Shown here in pieces: positions 1-5,312 of a stretch of 5,312 nucleotides of DNA; within the stretch, counting starts at the first letter, position 1; each line of letters starts with the position of its first letter. A program made the position numbers and the translations under genes. Origin of the DNA: Scatomorpha intestinigallinarum (GTDB taxonomy: Bacteria; Bacillota; Clostridia; Oscillospirales; Oscillospiraceae); contig DVHH01000039.1 in the NCBI GenBank assembly GCA_018712225.1, forward strand, positions 1 through 5,312, given 5' to 3'. The notes under the pieces were generated by a model, which ran no database searches, had not been told where the DNA came from, and saw nothing but the letters and a program-made list of their open reading frames with translations.

Positions 1-1
1 G

Positions 2-709
2 GACGCGCTCGACTCCCTCGGCAACACCACCGCCGCCACAGGCAAAGGCTTCGCCATAGGCTCTGCCGCCCTCACGGCGCTGGCCCTGCTCGTCTCCTAC
101 GTCGAGGTCGCCGAGAGCGCCATGGGCGGCGCCCAGATAGACCTCTCCGTCACGAACCCCGCCGTCCTCGTCGGCCTCTTTGTCGGCGCGATGCTGGTCT
201 TCGTCTTCGGCGCGCTCACGATGAGCGCGGTGCAGAAGGCCGCCCAGCACATAGTCATCGAGGTTCGCCGCCAGTTCCGCGAGATCGCGGGCATCATGGA
301 GGGCGAGGCCGAGCCGGACTACGAGAGCTGCGTTGACCTGTGCACCTCCGGCGCGCTGCGCGCCATGGTCGTGCCTGCGCTCCTGGCAGTCATCGTGCCC
401 ATCATCACGGGCCTCATCCTCGGCGTCGAGGGCGTTGTGGGCCTGCTGGCCGGCACAACGGTCTGCGGTTTCGGCATGGCCGTGTTCATGTCCAACTCCG
501 GCGGCGCCTGGGACAACGCGAAGAAGTACATAGAGGCCGGCCACCACGGCGGCAAGGGCAGCGAGTGCCACAAGGCCGGCGTCATTGGCGACACCGTGGG
601 CGACCCCTTCAAGGACACCTCCGGCCCCAGCCTCAACATCCTCATCAAGCTCTGCTCCACCGTCTCCATCGTCTTCTCCGCCGTCATAGCCAACGTGCAT
701 CTCTTCTGA
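2..709 (+). CDS. hppA: Ion-translocating membrane pyrophosphatase, C-terminal part (5' end outside window)
   Basis: This integral membrane enzyme hydrolyses pyrophosphate and couples that to pumping H+ and/or Na+ out of the cytoplasm. The frame is open from base 2 and ends at TGA 707-709, giving the last 235 residues of a protein that is usually about 650-800 residues, so the start lies to the left. Family hallmarks are visible: GNTTAATGKG at local residues 7-16, SNSGGAWDNAKK at 164-175 and GDTVGDPFKDTSGPSLN at 196-212, the last being part of the PPi/Mg-binding active site. Hydrophobic segments lie at about 17-36, 46-70, 122-142, 144-164 and 214-235. The Ala at local residue 11 and Gly at 14 sit where K+-independent enzymes carry Lys and Thr, so this is probably a K+-dependent enzyme. 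H+ versus Na+ specificity cannot be decided because the relevant N-terminal helices are missing. A strong terminator follows directly. Confidence 0.97.
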   Translation, partial: DALDSLGNTTAATGKGFAIGSAALTALALLVSYVEVAESAMGGAQIDLSVTNPAVLVGLFVGAMLVFVFGALTMSAVQKAAQHIVIEVRRQFREIAGIMEGEAEPDYESCVDLCTSGALRAMVVPALLAVIVPIITGLILGVEGVVGLLAGTTVCGFGMAVFMSNSGGAWDNAKKYIEAGHHGGKGSECHKAGVIGDTVGDPFKDTSGPSLNILIKLCSTVSIVFSAVIANVHLF

Positions 710-717
710 CGATACCG

Positions 718-758
718 GCGAAAGGGACCGCCCTTCGGGGCGGTCCCTTTTCGCTTTT
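718..758 (+). terminator. Intrinsic terminator of hppA
   Basis: A perfect 13-bp stem (721-733 with 738-750) is closed by a TTCG loop on a C-G pair, the exceptionally stable UUCG tetraloop type. T-rich sequence follows (748-751, then CGC and TTTT at 755-758). The stem can extend outward through GCG/CGC with one bulged T. It begins about ten bases after the hppA stop codon and should separate hppA from the flippase gene. Confidence 0.93.
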
Positions 759-812
759 GGCCCCTGTTTTTTGCAGTTTGGAGGTATATACTGGCTGGAG
801 CGGCATATTTAC

Positions 813-841
813 TTGATTTTTTCATATTTTTAGTGTACAGT
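813..841 (+). promoter_or_regulatory. Candidate sigma-A-type promoter for the flippase gene
   Basis: TTGATT (813-818) and TACAGT (836-841) are separated by 17 bases. Each matches four of six positions of the housekeeping -35 and -10 consensus. The surrounding DNA (805-832) is strikingly A+T-rich compared with the rest of the window, and the site lies downstream of the hppA terminator, where a new promoter is expected. The predicted leader of roughly 35-40 bases includes a small hairpin, GCGGC (853-857) with GCCGC (863-867). This is assigned by eye only. Confidence 0.45.
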
Positions 842-872
842 AAGCTTTCAGCGCGGCAAAGCGCCGCCGATT

Positions 873-877
873 GGGGG
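873..877 (+). promoter_or_regulatory. Ribosome binding site supporting the TTG start of the flippase gene
   Basis: GGGGG lies 7 bases upstream of TTG 885-887. The reading frame is open back to a TAG at 831-833 and contains no ATG or GTG upstream of 885, so TTG is the only ordinary start that keeps the conserved N-terminus. An ATG at 881 is out of frame and meets a stop after three codons. Confidence 0.65.
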
Positions 878-884
878 TATATGC

Positions 885-2495
885 TTGGCTGAGCCCAAAA
901 AGCAAAACTATCTGCACGGCGCGGCTATCCTGGCCGCAGGCGTCGTGATAATGAAGATCCTCGGCTTTATCTACAAAGTGCCGCTGGGGAACATCCTCGG
1001 GGACGAGGGCTACACGCACTTCCTCGTGGCTTACAATATCTACAGCGTGTTCCTCACCGTCGCGACGGCGGGCCTGCCTGTGGCGCTCTCGCGCATGATC
1101 AGCGAGGCGAACACGATGAACCGCCCGAACCAGGTCAAGCGCATCTTCTCCGTCGCCTGGCTCACTTTCTGCGTGCTGGGCGTCGTCTGCACGCTCATCA
1201 TGTTCCTCTTCCCGACGGAGCTGGCGGACGCGCTCAACGACGTCGAGGCCTCGCAGAGCATCCTGGCGCTCTCCCCGGCGGTGCTGCTGGTCTGCCTGAC
1301 CAGCGCCTACCGCGGCTATTGCCAGGGCCATGAGAACATGAAGCCCACCACCGTCGGGCAGGTGCTGGAGGTGCTTGTCAAGGTAGTGATCGGGCTTGTC
1401 CTGGCCTGGTACCTCAAGGACCTGGGCAAGAGTTTGCCTCTCGTCTCCGCCGGGGCCATATTCGGCGTGACGGCGGGCTCCCTGGCCGCGCTGGTCTACA
1501 TGTTCGCCTACAAGCGGCGCAATTACGCCGCCCTGCCCGGAGGCGGGGACGAGCCGGAGAGCCGCGGGCAGATACTCTCCACCCTGCTCAAGGTGGGCAT
1601 ACCCATCACCCTGGGCTCCTCCGTGCTCTCGCTCATAAACCTCGTGGATTCCGGCCTGTGCATGGGCCGGCTCCAGGACGCGGCGGGCTTTTCCTACGCA
1701 GACGCCAAGGTGCTCTACGGCGTCTACGGCAAGGCGCAGACGCTCTACAACCTGCCTGCGGCTTTTATTACGCCGCTGACCATCTCCGTCGTCCCCGCGA
1801 TCGCGGCCTGCCGCGTGACGCACCGCGGGCGCGAGAGCTCCCGCATCGCGGAAAACTCCCTGCGCATAGCCACGGTCATCTGCCTGCCCATGGGCGTGGG
1901 CCTCTCGGTGCTCGCGGAGCCCATCATGACCATCATCTACCCCGGCAGCCATGAGTCCGGGCCGGAGCTGCTGCTGCTCATGGGCGCGGCCAGCTTCTTC
2001 GTCTGCATGGCGCTCATGATGAACGCCATACTCCAGGCGGGCGGGAACGAGAAATACCCCATCTACTCCATGATAATAGGCGGCGTCGTGAAGATCGCCG
2101 TCAACTGGTTCCTGGTGGCGGACCCTGGCATCAACATCCTCGGCGCGCCCATAGGCACCCTCAGCTGCTACGCCGTAATGTGCGTCATGGACTACATTTT
2201 CCTGTGCCGGGTCATGCCCGACCGGCCGCGGCTGGGAAGCATCCTGGCTCGCCCGGTGCTCAGCTGTGCGGCCATGGGCCTCACAGCCTGGGCGGTCTAT
2301 GGCCTTGCCATGCGCTTCCTCGGCGGCGGCGACGCGGGCCGGCTCATGATGGCGCTTTGCATGTGCCTTGCCGTCGGCGCGGCCGTCATAGTCTACCTTG
2401 TCCTCACCGTGCTGACGCGCGCGGTAACCTACGAGGACATGAAGCTCATACCCAGGGGCGAGAAGCTGGCTCGGCTCCTGCGTATAAGGCCCTGA
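885..2495 (+). CDS. MOP-superfamily flippase (SpoVB/YabM/MurJ-like polysaccharide or lipid II transporter)
   Basis: This is a 536-residue polytopic inner-membrane protein with about 14 hydrophobic segments. The N-terminal region is typical of the SpoVB/YabM branch: KILGFIYKVP (24-33), GDEG (39-42) and GLPVALSRMISE (63-74), with basic residues in and near the first helices. Members of the superfamily flip undecaprenyl-linked cell-wall or polysaccharide intermediates across the membrane; SpoVB is needed for spore cortex synthesis in Bacillus. The length matches the roughly 500-540 residues usual for this branch. The start is a TTG with a G-rich ribosome binding site and follows a candidate promoter. 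mazG follows 74 bases later, as yabN (mazG) follows yabM in Bacillus subtilis, which favours a YabM/SpoVB assignment. The actual substrate (lipid II, teichoic or capsular intermediate) cannot be read from the sequence, so no symbol is given. The family is near certain; the specific role is not. Confidence 0.93.
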   Translation: MAEPKKQNYLHGAAILAAGVVIMKILGFIYKVPLGNILGDEGYTHFLVAYNIYSVFLTVATAGLPVALSRMISEANTMNRPNQVKRIFSVAWLTFCVLGVVCTLIMFLFPTELADALNDVEASQSILALSPAVLLVCLTSAYRGYCQGHENMKPTTVGQVLEVLVKVVIGLVLAWYLKDLGKSLPLVSAGAIFGVTAGSLAALVYMFAYKRRNYAALPGGGDEPESRGQILSTLLKVGIPITLGSSVLSLINLVDSGLCMGRLQDAAGFSYADAKVLYGVYGKAQTLYNLPAAFITPLTISVVPAIAACRVTHRGRESSRIAENSLRIATVICLPMGVGLSVLAEPIMTIIYPGSHESGPELLLLMGAASFFVCMALMMNAILQAGGNEKYPIYSMIIGGVVKIAVNWFLVADPGINILGAPIGTLSCYAVMCVMDYIFLCRVMPDRPRLGSILARPVLSCAAMGLTAWAVYGLAMRFLGGGDAGRLMMALCMCLAVGAAVIVYLVLTVLTRAVTYEDMKLIPRGEKLARLLRIRP

Positions 2496-2554
2496 CGGGT
2501 GACATAATAAAAAAGGTTGCAATTTCAGCTGTTTTTCAGCCGAAAACTACTTGC

Positions 2555-2562
2555 GGAAGGGG
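2555..2562 (+). promoter_or_regulatory. Ribosome binding site supporting the GTG start of mazG
   Basis: GGAAGGGG lies 7 bases upstream of GTG 2570-2572. This fixes the mazG start, because the same frame stays open far upstream into the flippase gene and a longest-ORF start would be wrong. The 74-base gap also holds a -10-like CATAAT (2503-2508), but I see no matching -35, so read-through from the flippase gene is the simpler view. Confidence 0.7.
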
Positions 2563-2569
2563 TTATAGT

Positions 2570-3403
2570 GTGGTAGATTTTGTTTGCAAAGAGAGCTATG
2601 ACCTCCGGGACTTCATAGCCCTTATCGACTATCTGCGCTCCCCCAAGGGCTGCCCCTGGGACAGGGAGCAGACCCACGAGAGCATCCGGCGCAACGTGCT
2701 GGAGGAGGCCTACGAGGTCTGCGAGGCGATAGACGAGGGCAGCCCGGAGCACCTTTGCGAGGAGCTGGGCGACCTGCTGATGCAGGTCATTTTGCATGCC
2801 AGCATGGCGAAGGACGAGGGCGCTTTCGATATGGACGCCATAGCGGATATGGCCTGCAAGAAGCTGGTGCACCGGCATCCGCACGTCTTCGGCGCCGTCG
2901 CGGCGGACACGCCCGAGAAGGTGCTGGAAAACTGGGACGCGATAAAGAGGGCCGACAGGGCGCAGCAGACCGCCGCCTCGGCCATGGACGGCGTCTCGCA
3001 CGGCCTGCCGGGGCTCATGCGCTCCGAGAAGATACAGAACAAGGCCGCGAAGCTCGGCTTCGACTGGCCCGCCGTCGGCGGCGCGATGGACAAGCTCCGC
3101 GAGGAGGTAGGCGAGCTCCAGGAGGGTATAGACGCGGGCGACGTGGAGAATATTAAGGAAGAGCTCGGGGACGTGCTCTTTTCCGCCGTGAACGTTGCGC
3201 GCTTTTACAAGCTCGACTCCGAGGAGCTCATGCACGCGGCCTGCGGGAAGTTCATAAGGCGCTTCCGCTACGTCGAGGAGGGCGCCGCAAAGCTTGGCCG
3301 CCGCCTTGAGGACATGAGCCTTGAGGAGATGGAGGAGATCTACCAGCAGGGCCGCCACGACCTGGAGGGCAAGGAGCCCGTGCCGGTCAGTCATCGTGAG
3401 TAA
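2570..3403 (+). CDS. mazG: MazG nucleoside triphosphate pyrophosphohydrolase
   Basis: This cytosolic, Mg-dependent enzyme hydrolyses (d)NTPs to NMP and PPi. It is linked to cleaning non-canonical nucleotides and, in E. coli, to modulating ppGpp-related stress. With the GTG start it is 277 residues, close to the 263 of E. coli MazG. It has the full two-domain form. Domain 1 carries KGCPWD (26-31) and the metal-binding EExxE...ExxD pattern at E45, E46, E49, E65 and D68, followed by HRHPHVFG (101-108). Domain 2 repeats the pattern at E178, E179, E182, E198 and D201. All expected acidic ligands are present in both domains, so both could bind metal. A good ribosome binding site supports GTG 2570. 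It lies 74 bases after the flippase gene and is probably in the same transcript. The hup gene follows after 72 bases with its own candidate promoter. Confidence 0.96.
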   Translation: MVDFVCKESYDLRDFIALIDYLRSPKGCPWDREQTHESIRRNVLEEAYEVCEAIDEGSPEHLCEELGDLLMQVILHASMAKDEGAFDMDAIADMACKKLVHRHPHVFGAVAADTPEKVLENWDAIKRADRAQQTAASAMDGVSHGLPGLMRSEKIQNKAAKLGFDWPAVGGAMDKLREEVGELQEGIDAGDVENIKEELGDVLFSAVNVARFYKLDSEELMHAACGKFIRRFRYVEEGAAKLGRRLEDMSLEEMEEIYQQGRHDLEGKEPVPVSHRE

Positions 3404-3414
3404 TTTGCGCCGAA

Positions 3415-3444
3415 TTGTGGAATAGGGGCAAATCTCTATATAGT
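3415..3444 (+). promoter_or_regulatory. Candidate promoter for hup
   Basis: TTGTGG (3415-3420) and TATAGT (3439-3444) are 18 bases apart. The -10 matches five of six consensus positions and the -35 only three. An overlapping TATATA (3437-3442) would give a 16-base spacing. No terminator is seen between mazG and hup, so hup may be read both from this promoter and from upstream. Confidence 0.42.
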
Positions 3445-3475
3445 CCAGCATTTTAACTTTTCAGGAGGAATACCA

Positions 3476-3751
3476 ATGAATAAGGCAGAGCTTATCACCG
3501 CCGTGGCCGAGAAGGCCGGGCTGTCCAAGAAGGATACCGAGAGGGTCATCACCGCGACGATAGACGCCATCACCGCGGAGCTCATCGCGGGCGAGAAGGT
3601 CTCTCTCGTAGGCTTCGGCAGCTTCGATGTCAAGACCCGCGAGGGCCGCACGGGCCGCAACCCCAAGACCAAGGAGGAGATTTGGATCCCCGCCTCCCGC
3701 ATCCCTCAGTTCAAGGCCGGCAAGGCCCTGAAGGACGCTGTGGCGAAATAA
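3476..3751 (+). CDS. hup: DNA-binding protein HU
   Basis: This is a small, abundant nucleoid protein that dimerises and bends DNA with little sequence preference. Its 91 residues are exactly the family size. The N-terminal helical dimerisation part (1-40) is followed by GFGSF (46-50) and the beta-arm with GRNPKT (60-65), where P63 is the residue that intercalates between base pairs. The conserved IPA and FKAGKALK end the protein. The general HU type is favoured over IHF because the gene is single, lies in a Firmicutes-like context and has HU length. The start ATG 3476 has a canonical AGGAGGA (3463-3469) at 7 bases, the best Shine-Dalgarno in the window. Isoleucine codons are mostly ATC (6 of 8), unlike the neighbouring mazG, as expected for a highly expressed gene. 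Strong hairpins follow the stop codon. Confidence 0.97.
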   Translation: MNKAELITAVAEKAGLSKKDTERVITATIDAITAELIAGEKVSLVGFGSFDVKTREGRTGRNPKTKEEIWIPASRIPQFKAGKALKDAVAK

Positions 3752-3752
3752 C

Positions 3753-3793
3753 AAAGCCAAGACCCCCGCTCAAAGGAGCGGGGGTCTTGCTTT
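3753..3793. terminator. Strong intrinsic terminator between convergent genes, probably bidirectional
   Basis: A perfect 14-bp stem (3758-3771 with 3776-3789) has an AAAG loop. AAAG lies on the left flank (3753-3756) and CTTT on the right (3790-3793), so both strands present a short T-tract after the stem. It begins a few bases after the hup stop codon and also lies downstream of the - strand radical SAM gene, so it can serve both. Confidence 0.88.
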
Positions 3794-3807
3794 CCGTCGC
3801 CAGGCCC

Positions 3808-3838
3808 GCCCCGGGGCGGCGGCCCCGGGGCTTTCCTT
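3808..3838 (+). terminator. Second hairpin made of a duplicated 10-base palindrome
   Basis: GCCCCGGGGC occurs at 3808-3817 and again at 3822-3831, separated by GGCG. Each copy is self-complementary, so the two can form one 10-bp stem with a 4-base loop, or each can fold alone. On the + strand it is followed by TTTCCTTATT, like a back-up terminator for hup. On the - strand the following sequence is G-rich, not T-rich. The radical SAM stop codon (3837-3839) lies inside the + strand T-rich tail. Confidence 0.55.
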
Positions 3839-5183
3839 ATTCGTGGCTGTCCTTCCAGAGCTTGTCGGCCTCGGGGGCCCAGGCTTCGGCGTAGGGGGTG
3901 CATTTCCGCTTCAGCGCCTCGGCGTCCTCGGGGGACTGCATGTCCGTCGAGTGCGCGCCGGACTGCTTCACCATGGAGGCGAGCTTCTCCGGGTTCTCCA
4001 GCATGGGACAGGGGCGCAGGTGGTTGCAGTTGAAGGGCTGGTTGTCGTGGTAGGCCATGAAGAGCGGGGAGCGCAGGGCCTCCAGGATGGTCTTTTCGCG
4101 GATGTTCGAGTCCGAATAGTGGATGAAGGCGCAGGGCTCTATGTCGCCGCCGGCGCTGATGTGCAGGTAGCTCCTGCCGCCCGCCACGCAGCCGCCGACG
4201 TACTCGCCGTCGTTCTGGAAGTCGATGAGGAAGAGCTCCTTCGTCCGGCGGTACTCGCGCAGGGTGTGATACATGTGCTCGCGCTGCTCCGGGCTCGGCA
4301 GCAGCTCCGGCACGGCGTCCACGCCCACGGGCATGTAGTGGAAGAACCAGGCAAACTTCGCGCCGCAGTTTATGATGTGGTCTATGAACTCCTCGGAGCT
4401 CAGGGAGTCTATGTTCTGCGAGGTGTAGCAGCAGGAGACGCCGAAGGGCAGCTTGTAGGTCTTGAGCCTGGACATCGCCGCCATGACCGCCTGGTACGTG
4501 CCCTCGCCGCGGCGCGCGTCCGTCGCCGTCTCGAAGCCCTCCACGCTTATGGCCGGGATGAAGTTCTTCACCCGCAGCATCTCCCGGGCGAAGTCGGCGT
4601 CTATGAGCGTGCCGTTCGTGAAGGCGAGGAACTGGCAGTCGTCGTGCTCCTCGCAGAGCCTTATGATGTCCTTCTTCCTCGTCAGCGGCTCGCCGCCGGA
4701 GAAGAGGTACATGTACACGCCCAGCTCCTTGCCCTGGCGGACGATGTCGCTCAGCTCCTCATAGCTCATGGACAGGCTCTTGCCGTAGTCCGCCGCCCAG
4801 CAGCCTATGCAGCGCAGGTTGCAGGCCGTCGTCGGGTCCATGAGTATGGCCCAGGGGACGTTGCAGCCGTATTTCTCCGCGAGCTCCTTCTCGCGGGGGA
4901 AGCCGACCAGGTTCGCGTTCACGATGAAGTTCTCGAAGACCTTCTTGAGCACCTCGGTGTCGATGTCGCGGAAGATGCCCATGATGTACCTGTACATGCT
5001 GCTCTCGGGCTCGGAGAGCACCTTCCTGACGGCGTCGCGCTGGGCGGTGAGGCCGTCGGGGTCGTCCCCGGCGAAGCGGTCCACCCAGCTCATCAGCTTG
5101 TGCACGTTGCGCTCCGGGTCCTTGGCGATGTAGTCGAAGGCGGTGCCGAGCGCGGCCCTTTTCAGTTTGTTTTCCAGCTCCAT
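3837..5183 (-). CDS. Radical SAM protein with SPASM/twitch-like C-terminal cysteines, function unknown
   Basis: This is a 448-residue cytosolic protein with no signal peptide or membrane segment. Residues 1-105 look largely helical. The radical SAM core begins near 110 and carries C121, C125 and C128 (CNLRCIGC) for the SAM-binding 4Fe-4S cluster and GGEP (163-166) for SAM binding. A C-terminal set, C332, C351, C386 and C392, is spaced as in SPASM/twitch domains and would fit one auxiliary Fe-S cluster; C428 is a further candidate ligand. Such proteins often modify peptides or proteins, but no precursor peptide, maturase partner or transporter is visible here, so the substrate is open. I recall similar full-length proteins in anaerobic Firmicutes labelled only as radical SAM proteins; this is memory, not a search. 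ATG 5181-5183 is preceded by AGGA at 6 bases (5190-5193). The gene is convergent with hup and appears monocistronic within the window. Confidence 0.93.
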   Translation of the reverse strand: MELENKLKRAALGTAFDYIAKDPERNVHKLMSWVDRFAGDDPDGLTAQRDAVRKVLSEPESSMYRYIMGIFRDIDTEVLKKVFENFIVNANLVGFPREKELAEKYGCNVPWAILMDPTTACNLRCIGCWAADYGKSLSMSYEELSDIVRQGKELGVYMYLFSGGEPLTRKKDIIRLCEEHDDCQFLAFTNGTLIDADFAREMLRVKNFIPAISVEGFETATDARRGEGTYQAVMAAMSRLKTYKLPFGVSCCYTSQNIDSLSSEEFIDHIINCGAKFAWFFHYMPVGVDAVPELLPSPEQREHMYHTLREYRRTKELFLIDFQNDGEYVGGCVAGGRSYLHISAGGDIEPCAFIHYSDSNIREKTILEALRSPLFMAYHDNQPFNCNHLRPCPMLENPEKLASMVKQSGAHSTDMQSPEDAEALKRKCTPYAEAWAPEADKLWKDSHE

Positions 5184-5201
5184 ATCTTTTCCTTTCCGCG
5201 C

Positions 5202-5232
5202 GCCCCGCCGCGCGTGCGGGGCCGCTTTTTTT
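5202..5232 (+). terminator. Terminator-like hairpin on the + strand, upstream of the radical SAM gene
   Basis: GCCCCGC (5202-5208) pairs perfectly with GCGGGGC (5216-5222) around a 7-base loop, followed by CGC and seven T (5226-5232). It therefore has the shape of an intrinsic terminator for + strand transcription, yet no + strand gene precedes it. On the - strand the same hairpin would sit in the leader of the radical SAM mRNA, just before its ribosome binding site. Confidence 0.45.
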
Positions 5233-5242
5233 AGAAAAGTCT

Positions 5243-5273
5243 ACTATTTTCCCCACGGCGCCGCCATAGACAA
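5243..5273 (-). promoter_or_regulatory. Weak candidate promoter for the radical SAM gene
   Basis: Read on the - strand, TTGTCT (5273-5268) and AATAGT (5248-5243) are 19 bases apart, each with about four consensus matches. The spacing is longer than ideal. The -35 overlaps the T-tract of the adjacent hairpin. A promoter is expected in this interval, but this exact placement is a guess. Confidence 0.22.
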
Positions 5274-5312
5274 AACCGCCCCCGTGATAAAAAACTTATC
5301 ACAGCGGCGGTT
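5271..5312 (-). terminator. Long hairpin at the right edge, probable terminator of a - strand gene outside the window
   Basis: AACCGCC (5274-5280) pairs with GGCGGTT (5306-5312) and GTGATAA (5284-5290) with TTATCAC (5296-5302). The two 7-bp stems are separated by a 3x3 internal loop, and the terminal loop is AAAAC. Read on the - strand the stem runs into TTTTG, as an intrinsic terminator would. What lies right of 5312 is unseen, so a + strand role, an attenuator or an operator built on the inner dyad remains possible. Confidence 0.6.

Noticed and set aside
791..892. A small frame behind GGAGGT (780-785), starting at CTG 791 or GTG 833 and ending at TGA 892.
   Set aside because: There is no ATG or normal start at a good distance from the GGAGGT. 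The frame runs through the likely promoter, and the peptide shows no recognisable feature.
822..2522. A long open frame on the - strand opposite the flippase gene (566 codons).
   Set aside because: It is a shadow produced by high G+C: composition is dominated by Arg, His, Ala and Gly, no family is recognisable, and the + strand frame has clear conserved motifs.
2526..2540. Small GCTG-TTTTT-CAGC hairpin between the flippase gene and mazG.
   Set aside because: A 4-bp stem without a T-tract after it is too weak to be a terminator.
2180..2569. An N-terminal extension of MazG starting inside the flippase gene.
   Set aside because: The extra residues are out-of-frame translation of the flippase gene. 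GTG 2570 has a good ribosome binding site and gives normal MazG length.
2496..2569. A separate promoter for mazG.
   Set aside because: CATAAT (2503-2508) has no -35 at a proper distance, and TTGCAA (2517-2522) has no -10 after it.
3843..5234. A long + strand open frame opposite the radical SAM gene (463 codons).
   Set aside because: It is a shadow of the same kind. It has no domain motif and is rich in Val, Ala, His, Arg and Gly, while the - strand frame contains CxxxCxxC and GGEP.
5284..5302. CRP/FNR- or Fur-type binding site in GTGATAA-N5-TTATCAC.
   Set aside because: The half-site spacing does not fit the usual CRP/FNR or Fur consensus, and the dyad is explained by the larger terminator-like hairpin.

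Overview
The window looks like a chromosomal segment from a high-G+C, anaerobic, probably spore-forming member of the Clostridia (Oscillospiraceae-like). This is an inference. It rests on three things: a membrane pyrophosphatase with K+-dependent-type residues; a SpoVB/YabM-like flippase followed by MazG and HU, an order that recalls the Bacillus yabM-yabN neighbourhood; and a stand-alone radical SAM protein of a type I associate with anaerobic Firmicutes. There is no phage, transposon, CRISPR, tRNA or rRNA signal. Coding density is high, and each of the five genes has a clear protein-family match or a diagnostic motif.

Layout, left to right. (1) 2-709, + strand: the C-terminal 235 residues of an ion-translocating membrane pyrophosphatase (hppA), closed by a very strong intrinsic terminator at 718-758. 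(2) 759-884: intergenic, with a plausible sigma-A-type promoter and a G-rich ribosome binding site that points to a TTG start. (3) 885-2495, +: a MOP-superfamily polysaccharide/lipid II flippase-like membrane protein. (4) 2570-3403, +: MazG nucleotide pyrophosphohydrolase with a GTG start, probably co-transcribed with the flippase gene. (5) 3476-3751, +: the nucleoid protein HU, with its own candidate promoter and a canonical Shine-Dalgarno. (6) 3752-3836: a convergent intergenic region with two strong hairpins. The first could terminate transcription in both directions; the second is built from two copies of one 10-base palindrome. (7) 3837-5183, - strand: a radical SAM protein with a CxxxCxxC motif and a C-terminal cysteine set suggesting a second Fe-S cluster. 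(8) 5184-5312: its upstream region, holding a + strand terminator-like hairpin, a weak candidate promoter, and a long hairpin at the window edge that probably terminates a - strand gene lying to the right.

How the genes fit together: the pyrophosphatase uses PPi to energise the membrane, and MazG makes PPi while hydrolysing NTPs, so the two are metabolically compatible although a terminator separates them. The flippase, MazG and HU belong to general envelope, nucleotide and nucleoid housekeeping. The radical SAM protein is the only gene here whose substrate cannot be guessed. No obviously new multi-gene system is visible; that protein and the non-coding structures around it are the best candidates for a second look.
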